64,000 nt of DNA from NCBI GenBank assembly GCA_029783825.1, contig JAREIK010000502.1, positions 117,412 through 181,411 on the forward strand, read 5' to 3'. Below the pieces are notes generated by a model. The model had not been told where the DNA came from, did not search any database, and saw only the letters and a list, made by a program, of their open reading frames with translations. Each line of letters starts with the position of its first letter. Position 1 is the stretch's first letter. A program made the position numbers and the translations under genes. The stretch is from Sapria himalayana. Lineage: Eukaryota > Streptophyta > Magnoliopsida > Malpighiales > Rafflesiaceae. Positions 11,400-22,830 of this stretch are shown here, piece by piece.

Positions 11400-12720
11400 G
11401 ATAATATTAGAGAGTGATGAAATATTTTTAAAGCAAACTCATTTTTTAGTGAATTCAGGAAGAATAATAATCTAAAGATATAATCAAATTAATTATTTTT
11501 TCTCAACCACCAACTACATATGAACTTATTGCTTCAAATTATGATTACCCACCTATGAGTATGGGATCACCATTTGCTCTGACAAATATAAATCATATCA
11601 ACTTTGAATAAAGTGAGATTTACACGGATAAGTAATTTACCTTGAGTCCAGATGACACAATAAATAATCTAGTAATTTACTATAGTTCCCAGTCATGAGT
11701 TGAAAACTAGATAATTTACCACCCATAATTTAGAATTTATACTAAGAAAAAGAAACATGTGCATCATGTAGGAATTATTTATATTTCACCTTATATCATA
11801 CTTTTTAACATTATTTTATAAAATAGTAAAATAAATACTTTAATACAAATATTTAAAAAATAATCATATATTAAAATATATGTATCAAACAGTTATAAAA
11901 TTTACTATTTGAATCATAAAATCATACATTAATCTTCCCATGTTACAATCTTTCACAAAAATAGGATTATTAAAAAGAAAGAATAAATATTTAATTGAAA
12001 TATTTTAGATAATATATAAATCAACCAAAAGTTAACTCATCAAACAGTTACCCTTTTATATTATTTCTTACATTATACTCTATCAGATCATGCATAATGG
12101 AGTTACAACATTTAACTTTCCTCATAATTTTTAAAAACATTTATTTTTTCATTATATCTCCATAAAACATAAGATGAAACCAAAAACTTTGAGTTTAATC
12201 TTTCTTAGTTACTTTAGTATATAAAAATGATCCACATTTTATAATAAGAGTTTGATATAATATTAGTGAGTACTAACATTATTTTTTTGAGCATATTTAT
12301 TTTTTAGCGAGTCTGAAGAATATGAATCCATAAAACATATTTGGACCCATTACTTTTACTTACTCTTCTGTTATCCCACTTGAATTGGACCTCTAGTTAA
12401 GTGACATGGACATGTATTAGCTACAACTTATAGGTTTAAATTATGATAATATTCGGATTGAGTCATTATATGATTCAAAAAGTATAAATCAGATTGACTC
12501 TAAAGAGAGTCTAACTTTCAATGAGAGAAAATTTACTTTGAGTTTAGATGATTCAATAGCCACACGGATATATTATATTTCCTGATCATGAAGATCCAAA
12601 AATTAGGATATTTGACTGCCTAAGAATTAGAGATTATACTAAGAGAAAATGACAAATGCAGTTGCAGCTTATTTAGAGCAAATAATATCTCCCAAAGAGC
12701 TAGACAATCTTAAGGCCAGT
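11400..12720. repeat. Diverged duplicated block (two copies, about 930 bp apart)
   Basis: Sequence at about 11630-11790 and 12530-12660 shares an ordered set of words: AATTTACYTTGAGT, AGATGA, CARTCATGA, AATTTAGA, TATACTAAGA(A/G)AAA. Both copies are degraded and frames are closed. They may be parts of old LTRs or a tandem duplication. I cannot assign a family. Confidence 0.45.
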
Positions 12721-13745
12721 GACTCTAATCTTACTTTTTTGATCTACTGACTGGATAGAAAAAAATTATTATTTTTATACATAAAAATTGACATAATGGT
12801 GAGACATGCAAATAAAATATCATCATGATTCATGCCTAGTCTAGAAGTCGAACTTCAAGGACAACCCTCCATTCTATTTGCTAAGTTCTTAATTACTAAT
12901 TATTTTTTTAATTTAAAATATTTAATAATGTTATTCATATTAGTTGACATAAGACTAAGAATTCTATGATAAGTAGATCGAAAGTAAATTTGCATAAGAG
13001 AAATTATTTTAGAATCTTCCAAAAATCTAACTAGAATACTCGAGTTAATAATCAATTTCATCACATCTTCTCTCACAAATTCATTACGATAAATGAAGAT
13101 GGTCAATTAACCTGATGTTGATCCAACTTCAAAGATCGTATAGTTCATTTATGTTGACCCGAAATCTTCTTCAACTCTCCAACTATTTTTTTTTGATTTT
13201 GTTAAGCACATACATATTACTAAATTTTGTTTATTTTTATGTTTCTGAGGCAAATGAGTGAAAATTATAAGAGAAAACCTAGTTCCAAATATGAACCTTT
13301 AAGTCAAGTTATTGTTATTATTCAACATTTATCATTTTTTTATGTATGAGATTGAATTGAAAGTAGGAGAAAAATAATAATAAATTTAAATTATTTACAT
13401 TTTTTAAATATAAATATTAATCTAAAATATACTAAATAAAATTAATTCTTTAAACATATTCACAATGTATACCTTAAGTTTTTGTGTGTATTAAATACTT
13501 TAAATATGTACCTCATATTTTTCTGTCTGAAAGTCAACTGCTCATGAAACTAACACATACATGACATACAAGACAACTTAAACTTATAAATTATTTAACA
13601 AAATAACACAAATAGGATACAATATGAATATAATAATATCAAAAAGAGAAAAAAAATATAATATAAAAATAAAAATAAAAATATATCCATTAAATATATA
13701 TAGAAAAATTTTTTAATTAAAAATTATTTTTTTATTTCACATATT
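12721..13745. other. AT-rich spacer, no gene seen
   Basis: Frames are short and stop-rich. A 68-codon minus-strand frame at 12900-13106 has no recognisable motif and biased AT composition, so it is not called. Confidence 0.4.
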
Positions 13746-13749
13746 TTAG

Positions 13750-14082
13750 GGCAGCAACTCAAAAGCTATCAAATTTTTACTAATAAGCAGTCAAATGCAA
13801 TCCAATGGCTAAAAAATATTTTCACCTTTAATGGGTATAAATATTTTAGCTAGCAAGGCACCAACAACCATTAAAAAAATAACTACTTTTTCTAAAAACC
13901 CTATGCTAATGGGTCATGCTACAATGTCATGCACACGAGCCATGCCGAGCCCAACACAAGGCATGGTCAGACCCACCTAGCTCGTCATGACTATGAACCA
14001 GGTCAAACATGGATGAATCATATTATGCCAGACATTGATGAATCATGTCGCGCTTATGTCGCCCAACCCATTTGACGCTTCA
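13750..14082. mobile_element. Possible hAT-like MITE remnant
   Basis: Composition rises in GC from about 13910, with words shared with the 8388-8828 element (GCCATGCC, CAAGGCATGG). The block ends in CCCAACCCATTTGACGCTT, similar to the right end CCCGACTCATTTGACACCCTTA of that element. The left end, near AGGGCAGCAACTCAAAAG, is not a convincing inverted repeat. The call rests on the right end and composition only. Confidence 0.4.
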
Positions 14083-14269
14083 ACATTCCTTGTTTACACC
14101 TTGTTTCATCTAAGCTACATGTCATGGAACTTTATACATTAGCATGAAAGAAAATATTATAATTTTAGCTTGTTTCTAGTTCACACATTGTTTTTATTTT
14201 TTATTAATTTTATTATGGACGAGTAGTCGAAATATGAGATACTCACTCTAATTTGCCCTTCAAATTACT

Positions 14270-14720
14270 ACATATATTATATGTATAATAACATATACCT
14301 ATAAATAATTCAATCTTACTATATGTATAAATATAAAAACTTTATACATAACTACATTTAAATATATAATTAACAACATATATTTAATATATGTTTTTAT
14401 ATACTAGTATAAAAAATGTATTTTAGTATATCTATACCTATACATAAGTATATGTATAAATATATGAAATTTTATGAAAAAATATATATTCATACATGTA
14501 TAATTATAAGTTAAACTATACGTGTAACTATATGTATAACCACATGTAACTATATTTATAATGATATGTATAAAAACATACAACATAATGTTTAACTATA
14601 TGTGTATAACTATATATAAATATTTGTATAACTATAAAAAACTCTATATATAAAATATAACTTTATTTTTAATGATGTATACATATAAGTATACACATAT
14701 GTAATTCTATATAATTGTTT
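14270..14720 (-). repeat. AT-rich repeat unit C, minus-strand copy
   Basis: This is the reverse complement of the ~475-bp unit that occurs in tandem at 52415-53350 and again at 54190-54480. Shared landmarks include GTATAACCACATGTAACTAT, ACATACAACATAATG and a TTAATATATGTTTTTATATACTA block. It directly abuts the triplet tract at 14745. No coding potential. Confidence 0.8.
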
Positions 14721-14744
14721 ATAACTTTGTATGCATTTATATAG

Positions 14745-14940
14745 AGTAGCAGTGGCGCTAGCGACAGCAGCAACGGCAGTGGCAGCAGCGGTGCTAGAAC
14801 TGGCAGCAGTGGTAGTAGCGGCAGCACTGGCAGCACAGGCCGCAACACCGGCAACACCAGTAGCAGTAGTGACAATGATAGTGGTAGGAGCAACATTGGC
14901 AGGAACGACAGTGAAAATGGGAGCAGCAGCAACGACAAAA
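14745..14940 (+). repeat. GC-rich GCN/GTR triplet tract, copy 1
   Basis: About 195 bp of imperfect GCAGCAGTGGTAGYA triplets, sharply GC-richer than its neighbours. Being a triplet repeat it is open in several frames on both strands, giving Ala/Val/Thr-rich or Leu/Pro-rich translations. Related tracts occur at 16895-17093 (same strand) and 48910-49170 (opposite strand), each next to the AT minisatellite or unit E. It may be a low-complexity exon of the CACTA-like element gene, but the coding strand cannot be fixed from this copy. Confidence 0.7.
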
Positions 14941-15130
14941 AATGCGGTATATACGTACATATATAGTCAGTATATATGTACATATAATACTACAGTATTT
15001 TATGTACATATATAGTAAGTATATATGTACTCAATATATATGTACAAGTAATATATTAGTTTATATGTACATATACTATAGTAATATATGTACGAGTGAA
15101 ATACTAGTATATATGTACATATTTATTGCA
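14941..15130. repeat. AT minisatellite (TATATGTACATATATACT-like)
   Basis: Repeated TATATGTACATATA with AGTA/ACTA spacers, largely self-complementary. It lies between the triplet tract and unit A, the same arrangement as in the minus-strand copy at 48726-48908. Confidence 0.8.
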
Positions 15131-15136
15131 GTAATA

Positions 15137-15550
15137 TTTATTTATCAAAACATAGTTTTTTTTTAATTTACTTTGATTAGATTTAGTGGTTTAAATTTCT
15201 TACAGATATGGTATCACATTGTTTCCCATATGAAGCTTGTATAAGTGAAGGGAATTTTCAATAGACACGACGCACCATGACTCCGATAGTTTTTTTGTAG
15301 CAGAAAGTTGGTGATCGGAAGAGTTGAGAGAGTCAAAGCAACGTAAATGCATGGATAGATTATACTTTATGCACTGTAGGTAGATACATTGATTAATAAG
15401 ATGTAATATAAATTTATTATTTTTTTGTTTTAGTTATATAAAATATTGTATTAGAATAAGTAATTAAATGAATTTTTTTAATTAAAAATTAATATTTATA
15501 GTTTCTATTTTTATTCAATTTAATATAAAAATATTATATTTTTTTATTAA
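15137..15550 (+). pseudogene. Unit A, copy 2: candidate last exon plus 3' flank
   Basis: Homologous to 127-545. The candidate exon runs from 15206, just after the acceptor-like TTTCTTACAG, to the stop at 15381-15383. It opens MVSHCFPYEACISEGNF and ends CMDRLYFMHCR-stop, both conserved in other copies. Between these the frame is broken by a TAG, a TGA and at least one indel. An AT-rich 3' flank follows, with the order AATATTGTATTAGAATAA and TTCAATTTAATATAAAAA shared with copy 1. The product is not recognised. Confidence 0.5.
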
Positions 15551-16074
15551 ATTTTAGTTGAAGCTGTATGACAATCAACTTTAATTTTTGTTTTTTCATG
15601 TCTATAATAACTATTTTTATATATTTGTAAATATGTCTGTGTGTCCCCGAAATTCTTGAGTAGATTTTTAGTCTATTATAGGTATGTAAAAGCCTTGGCG
15701 GGGCCTCCATGGTGTTGGGAACAACACCTTATTATATGAAGCAGTGATATGAACCAAAAAAAGTAATTCCATGCAAATGTAGGTTTGTTCTTGACACTCA
15801 AATTTTGCGCTGATATGCTTCATCATAGTTCAGATCTGTGGCTCCTTGTCATCGGTTATTAGTTTGTAAATATAGTATGTTATGCTCCATGTGTAGGTGT
15901 AACAATATTCTCTATTTTCGTGGAGTACTAGAAAAAAACGAATGAGAAATGCTAACCATGCGTGAGAGACCTATATGCATGTTTTTTTAATCCTATATTA
16001 TTTTATTCTTTTGTCTTTGATGGTATGTGTATTTGCATTAAAGTACACGTGTGTGTGTCATCTAAGGCTATGTG
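15551..16074. other. Spacer between unit A and minisatellite
   Basis: No gene is seen. Just before the minisatellite, GTGTCATCTAAGGCTATGTGATTATATATA is conserved as the reverse complement at about 47940-47990. This supports a shared element structure on the two sides of the window. Confidence 0.5.
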
Positions 16075-16400
16075 ATTATATATACGTACATATAATACTG
16101 TAGTATATATGTACGTATATACTTGGTATAAATGTACGTATATACTTGGTATAAATGTACGTATATACTGAGTATATAAGTAGGTATATACCAAGTATAT
16201 ATGTTCGTATATACTGAGTATATTTGTACATATATACTCAATATATACAAACTTATATATTGTAGTATATATGTATGTATATACTTGGTATATACGGTCT
16301 TTTATATTGTAGTATATATGTACGTATATACTCGGTATATATGTACTTTTATACTATAGTATATACATACGTATATACTGGGTATATACATAAGTAGGTG
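16075..16400. repeat. AT minisatellite (TATATGTACGTATATACT-like)
   Basis: About 18-20 imperfect units of TATATGTACGTATATACTTGGTA type, with alternating TGTAG/CTTGG/CTGAG spacers. Short minus-strand frames translate as Tyr/Thr/Ile repeats and are artefacts. Confidence 0.85.
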
Positions 16401-16479
16401 CATATATTTATTTGTAGTTATGTATATATTATCATACGTACACACCTATTTACACACATACACACTTTTGAATATATAA

Positions 16480-16894
16480 TTGCTCAGGCGGGTCTAGGCA
16501 TCATTGTGCATTGCTCACTGATGTAGGTAACAAAAGCATTGGATATTAGACTTTTCTTAAAGCTGTTGGATGATTTTTCTAGTCTAGGCCAGCCATGCAG
16601 ATAGAAGTTGGTCATAAAAATTTTAGTAATTATATTGATATGCAATTATCACATTGTACAAAGCGAACGTATGCTTAAATAAGTTTTGTTGCTCTAGATT
16701 CTGCGATGATTGGTTCTAATTGTACTAGGGTCTTAGAATTATGTTGATGATGATGCTCGTGTAGTGTCATGTAATTCTGGTCTACGAGGAATATAGGGTC
16801 CTATTTTAGGAGAAGCAGCTCGCCGCCTCATCAATACCTCACTCAATCTCAAGTTCATTAGTCGAGCATCATCGCCCACCTTACTTTTATTATC
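16480..16894 (-). pseudogene. Unit E: exon-like segment conserved in two copies
   Basis: This segment aligns over its length with the reverse complement of 49171-49690. On the minus strand, next to the triplet tract, it reads DNKSKVGDDARLMN, LRLSEVLMRRRAASP, then PYIPRRPEL; the other copy reads RLSEFLTWQRATSP and PDIPLGTRG in the same order. On the plus strand another part reads CSGGSRHHCALLTD here and CSGWSGHHHALLTD in the other copy. Which strand was coding is therefore unclear. The family is not recognised. Position in the composite suggests an internal exon of the CACTA-like element gene; stops and frameshifts make it a relic. Confidence 0.45.
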
Positions 16895-17093
16895 AGCAGT
16901 GGTAGCAGTGGTGGTAGTGGCAGCAGCGACGGAAGTGGTTGTGGAGTCAGAGGCGGCATCCGCGGAAGAAGTGGAAGAAGCGACAGAAGCGATAGTAGCG
17001 ATAGAAGTGGTAGTAGTGGCAGCAGTGGCAGCAATGGCAGTGGTGGTAGTGGCGGCAATGGTGGTATCAGCGGCATCACCAGTAGTAGGCGAC
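16895..17093 (+). repeat. GC-rich triplet tract, copy 2
   Basis: About 200 bp of GCAGTGGTAGYG and GAAGTGGTAG triplets. On the minus strand it is continuous with the unit E frame and encodes a Thr/Ala/Ser-rich run starting MSPTTGDAADTT, so a low-complexity exon fused to the RLSEV segment is possible. It stops at 17093 and the TCTA array begins at once, replacing the AT minisatellite that follows the triplets elsewhere. Confidence 0.7.
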
Positions 17094-17094
17094 A

Positions 17095-18320
17095 TCTATC
17101 TATCTATCTGCCTAACTCTTTTTATATCTTTCTATATATAAATATTTATCTATATATGTATCTATCCATCTATATACCTATCTATCTATCTGTCTATCTA
17201 TTTATCTATCTAATTGTCTATTTAACTATCTATTTGTATATCTAGATATTTAACTATCTTTCTATCGATCTGTCTATGTATTTGTTTATCTATATATCGA
17301 ACTATCTTTCTATCTCTCTATCAGTCTATTTTTCTATCTGTCTATCTATTTGTGTATCTATCTATCTATATATGCCTATTTATCTATCAGTCTATTTGTC
17401 TATCTACTGATCTATCTATGTATATATCTAACTATCTATCTAACTAACTAACTTAACTATATGTCTGTCTACCTTTCAATCTATATATCTTTCTATCTAT
17501 CAATTTTTCTATCTATCTATCTTTCTATCTCTCTGTCTACCTATCTAAATATTTCTCTATCTATCTAACTAACGATCTATCTATCTAATTATCTATCTAT
17601 ATATCTGTCTATCTATTTGTTTATTTATCTATCTATCTATCTGACTATCTATTTATTTGTCTATCTAACTATAACTCCAACACTCTATATATCAATTTTT
17701 CTATTTGTTATCTCAGTATATCAATTTTTCTTTCTACATATTTATATTTCTATATATATATCTAACTATTTATCTATTAATCTGTATATATATATATATA
17801 TATCAATATATGTATCTGTATATCGATCTATATATCTATTTATCTATCAATCTATCTATGAAATTGTTTATAAATCTACCTTTAATCTATCTATCAATCT
17901 AATTATGAATATATATATATATATATCAATCTAACTATCTATCTATCTAACTATTTATCTAATGATTTATGTATATATCTATCTGATTGACTATTTATCC
18001 ATCTATCTATTCATCCGCCTATCCATCTATCTACCTGCCTTTTTATCTATCTGCCTATCTATCTGTCTATATATCCAACTATCTTTTCATCTATCAATCC
18101 AACAATCTATGTGTTAATATATATACTTTATATCTATCATTCTATTTGTTTATCTACCTGTCTATCAATCTTTTTATCTGACTTTCTATATGCATGTCTA
18201 TCTGCCTTTTTATCTATCAATCTATTAGTCTATCTATCTATTTGTCTATCTGTCTTTCTATCTATTTATTTATCTAATTGTCTATCTGGTTGTCTATATA
18301 TCTATCTATTTATCCATCTG

Positions 18321-18353
<33 letters not shown>

Positions 18354-18710
18354 ATATATATATGTTTCTATCTATTTGTCTATCTATTTGTCTATCTATT
18401 AATCCATATATCTATCTATCTATCTGTCTGTCTGTATATCTGTGGGTCTATCTGGCTATCTATCATTTGGTATATCAATCATTATATATGTCTATTTATC
18501 TAATAATCTAATTGTCTATCTATCTATCTATCTATATATTTACCAATATGTCTGTGTATGTATTAGTCTATCTATCAATTTATCTATCTATCTATGTATG
18601 TATATATTATTAGTCTGTCTATATAGGTGACTATCTATCTGTCTATTTATATATGTGTCTATCTATCTATATAACTTTTTGTATATCTATCTCTCTATAT
18701 ATCTTGCTAT

Positions 18711-18750
<40 letters not shown>

Positions 18751-19120
18751 ATATCTATATATCTAACTCTCTATATATTTGACTATCTATCTGTCTACCA
18801 ATCTATCTATCTATCTATCATTCTATCTATCTATCGATATATATATATATATATCTATCTGTCTATCTTTCTTTCTATTAATCCATGTATCTATCTGTCT
18901 ATATATCTCTTTATCTATCTGTCTATCTATATGTTTATTTATATATCTATTTATTTGTCAATCTATATATCTATCTATGTGCCAATCAATCTGTCTATCT
19001 ATATATCTATCAATATATATATATATCCACATGTCTACCTATCTATATATATATATATGTCTATATGTCTATATATCAATTTGACTATCTATCTATCTTT
19101 TTATATATTTTATCTATATT
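17095..19120 (+). repeat. Degenerate (TCTA)n array 2a
   Basis: About 2.0 kb of TCTA-polarity tetranucleotides with interspersed (AT)n and a (TG)n tract at 18318-18352. LSIY-rich frames on the plus strand are artefacts. At 19098-19123 polarity flips to GATA. Confidence 0.95.
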
Positions 19121-19329
19121 TCTGATAGATAGAATGATAGATAAATAAATAGATACAAATAAATAAATAGATATATAGTTTGTTACATAGATAGATATAT
19201 AGACAAATATATAGATGGATAGATATACAAATAGATAAATAGACCCATAGATAGATAGATAGAAGAACAAATTGATAGATATACAGATAAAAATATTGAA
19301 AGATAGATAGATAAATAGAAAGATAGCTA

Positions 19330-20754
19330 AATAGATAGATAAATAGATAGACTAATGTAAAGATAGACAGATAGATTGATAGTTAGCTAGGCATATAGAC
19401 AGATTGATTGATTGATAGATTGATAAATAATAGAAAGATAGAAATAGACAAATAGAAAAATAGACTTATAAACAAATAGAGATATAGATAGATATAAAAA
19501 TAGATAAATTAATACATAGAATGATAGATAGTAGATAGATAAATTGATTGATAGGCAGATAGACTGATACATACATAAAAAAAAATAGATAAATATATAG
19601 ATAGATAGATAAATAGAAAAACACATAGAGAGATGGACATATAGATATAAAGAGATATAAAAATAATGATAAATAGAGAAATACTCAAATAAATTGATAG
19701 ACAAATAAACAGTGAAATATATAGATAGATATATTGATAGATATAAATATTTATAGAGAAATAGATCTATAAATATAGCAATAAATAGATATATGCATAG
19801 ATAGATATACAAATAGAAATAATATGCAAATAGCTAGACACACAAATAGATTGATAGACACCTTGATAGATAGATAGATAGATAGGTAGAAAGATAGATA
19901 GATACAATAGATAGACAAATCAATACATAGATAGATAAGTTGATAAACATATATAAAGATAGATAGATAGATATATAGATAGACAAATAACAAGATATAT
20001 AGATACATAAATAGATAAATAGATAGACAGATTGAGAGCTAGACAAATAGATAGGTAGAATAATAGATATCCATACAAATAGATAGATAGATAGATAAAT
20101 GGATATATAATTAGAAAGATAATTAAATTGACTTTAGGTAAATAGAAAGAAGTTAGTTAGATAGTTTGATAGATATATAGTTAGATATTAGATATATAGA
20201 TAGAATTGTATATAGTTAGATTGTTACATAGATTAAAAGCTAGACATATAGACATTTAAATAAAAAAACAAATAAAAAGAAAGATATATAGACTGATTGA
20301 TAAATTGATTAATAGATATATAGATAGATAGAGAGATATATAGATAGAAAGACAGACAGACAGATAGATAGCTAACTAGCTAGACAGATAGAAAGATAGA
20401 TAGATAAAAAGTCAAAAAGAAAAATAGAAATATAGATAGACAAATAGTAGACAAATAGATAGATAAATAGATAAACTGATAGACTAATAGTCAAATAGAT
20501 AGATAGATAGTTAGAGAGATAGATAGATAAATAGATAGATAAATATACAGACATGTAGACCCGTAGACACATAGACAAATAGATATGTAGACAGAAAGAA
20601 GGATAGATCGAAAGACACATAGACACAAAGATACATAGACTGATAGATAGATTCATAGATAGTCAAATATAATTATAGACTAATAGAAAAATAGAAGAAT
20701 AGATAATTAAATAAATAGATAGACAGACACAGATATAGATAGTCAAATAGATAG

Positions 20755-20806
<52 letters not shown>

Positions 20807-21752
20807 ATAAATAAATACATAAATAGACACATAAATAAATATATAAATAGACAAATTGATTGAAATACATCTCGAAATATAGATAGATTCATAGATAAAT
20901 AGATAGACAGATAGATAGATAGACAGAAAGACAGACAGATAGATAGATAGATAGATAGAAAAACAGATGGATAGATAGATAGATATATATATATATATAT
21001 ATATATAAAGATAGATAATTGACTAATAGATAGATAGATATATAAATATATAGATAGACTAATAGATAAACAAATAGATTCATAGATAGATATAATTATT
21101 TATTTTCTAAGAGTTCTTGGAATTCAAAGAATGATACATCGATAGCGCGATAGGCGATTTTTCTCTCGTGATTTTTGAACTCTCGTGATAGATAGATAAA
21201 TAGAAAGATAGATAGATAAATAGATAGATCGACAAAATACACACACACACACACACACACACACAAATAGATAGATAGATAGATGGACAAGTAGACATAT
21301 AGATTTATAGATTGAATGAAAGATACATATATAGACATATAGATAAATAGATAGATAGATAGATATATAGATAGAAATAAATAGATTGATAGATAGATTA
21401 ATAGATCGCTAAATTTACCTAAAGATAGGTAGATAGGTAGACATATAGATAGATATATAAAAAGATATTTAGATAGATAGATAGGTAGATAAATAGATAG
21501 ATATTTAGATAAACAAATATATTGATAGGTAGATAGAAAGATAAATATACAAATATGCAAATTGATAGTTGGAGAGATATAGAGATAGCTAGATAGATAG
21601 ATATATAAATAGATAGATAGATAAAAAAATAGATAAATTGGTAGATAGTTTGATTGAAATATAGATAAATAGACATATAAACATATAGATAGTTATATAG
21701 ACATATAATTAGATAGACCGATAGCTAGATAAAAATATAGGTAGATATACTA

Positions 21753-21791
<39 letters not shown>

Positions 21792-22830
21792 AATAGATAG
21801 ATAACAGATAGATAGTTAACAATTAGAGAAATAGGCACACAGATAGGTACATAGATTGATAGATAGAAATTTAGACATATAGACAAATAGATAGTTTGAT
21901 CAATAGACATATAAATAGATAGGCCGATAGATAGATAACAAATAGATATATAGATAGAAAGATAGATAGATAAATATATAGACATATTCATAATAGATAG
22001 AAAAATAAACATATAAACAGATAGACTTATTGAAAATTGGATATATTGATAGATCGATACATAGACTTATTGACTGATAAATTCAAAGGTTGAGAGTGAG
22101 ATAGAGACATAGCTAAAAAGAAAAATAGATGGATAGATCGGTAGGTAGTTAGATAATTAGAAATATATATATATATATATATATAGGTAAATAGATAAAT
22201 CAATAGATATAAAGATAGATAGATTAAAAAATATATAAACATTAATAGATAGGCACATAAACACATATTTAGATAGTAAGATAGTTAGACAGATAGATAC
22301 ATAGACAGACAGATTTATATATATATAGATAGATAGTTAGATAATTAAATAGAAAAATAGGTAGATATATACACAGATTGAAAAATAGAATGATAGATAG
22401 TTAAATAAATAAATAGATTGACTTATAATTTGATAGACTGATAGATAGTTGGATAGTTAGATAGATAAAAAGATATATCGATATACATATAAATAGTTAG
22501 ATAGGCAAATAGATAGATAGACAGATATATAGATAAATAGATAGAAAGATAGATCGATTAACTTATAGAATGATAGACTAATCGACGGAAAGATAGTTAG
22601 ATAGTAATATATATAGATAGATTCAATGATAGATAGTTACATAGAAAGATAGATTGACACATACCCATATTTGTAAAGAGATAGATAGATAACTATATAT
22701 ATATATATGATTAGTTAGACATATAGATGGATAGAAATATAGATAGACATATAAACAGATAGATAGATAGATAGAAAAAAAATACCCAGATGGGAAAATA
22801 GTTAGATATATACATAGATTATATACATAC
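19330..22830. repeat. Higher-order repeat copy 1 inside the GATA array
   Basis: This segment matches 29060-32550 in order, at an offset drifting from about 9.6 to 9.7 kb. Variant landmarks shared by both include CTAGACACACAAATA (19840/29540), TACATCTCGA (20865/30530), GCAAATTGATAGTTGGAGAG (21556/31160), CATAAACACATATT (22255/31905) and GACTAATCGACGGAA (22575/32210). Such rare variants in the same order cannot arise from independent slippage. Confidence 0.85.

Noticed and set aside
14610..15015. Ala/Thr/Leu-rich frames on both strands over the triplet tract
   Set aside because: Triplet repeats open several frames at once. Recorded as repeat; coding is possible only as part of the conserved unit E context.
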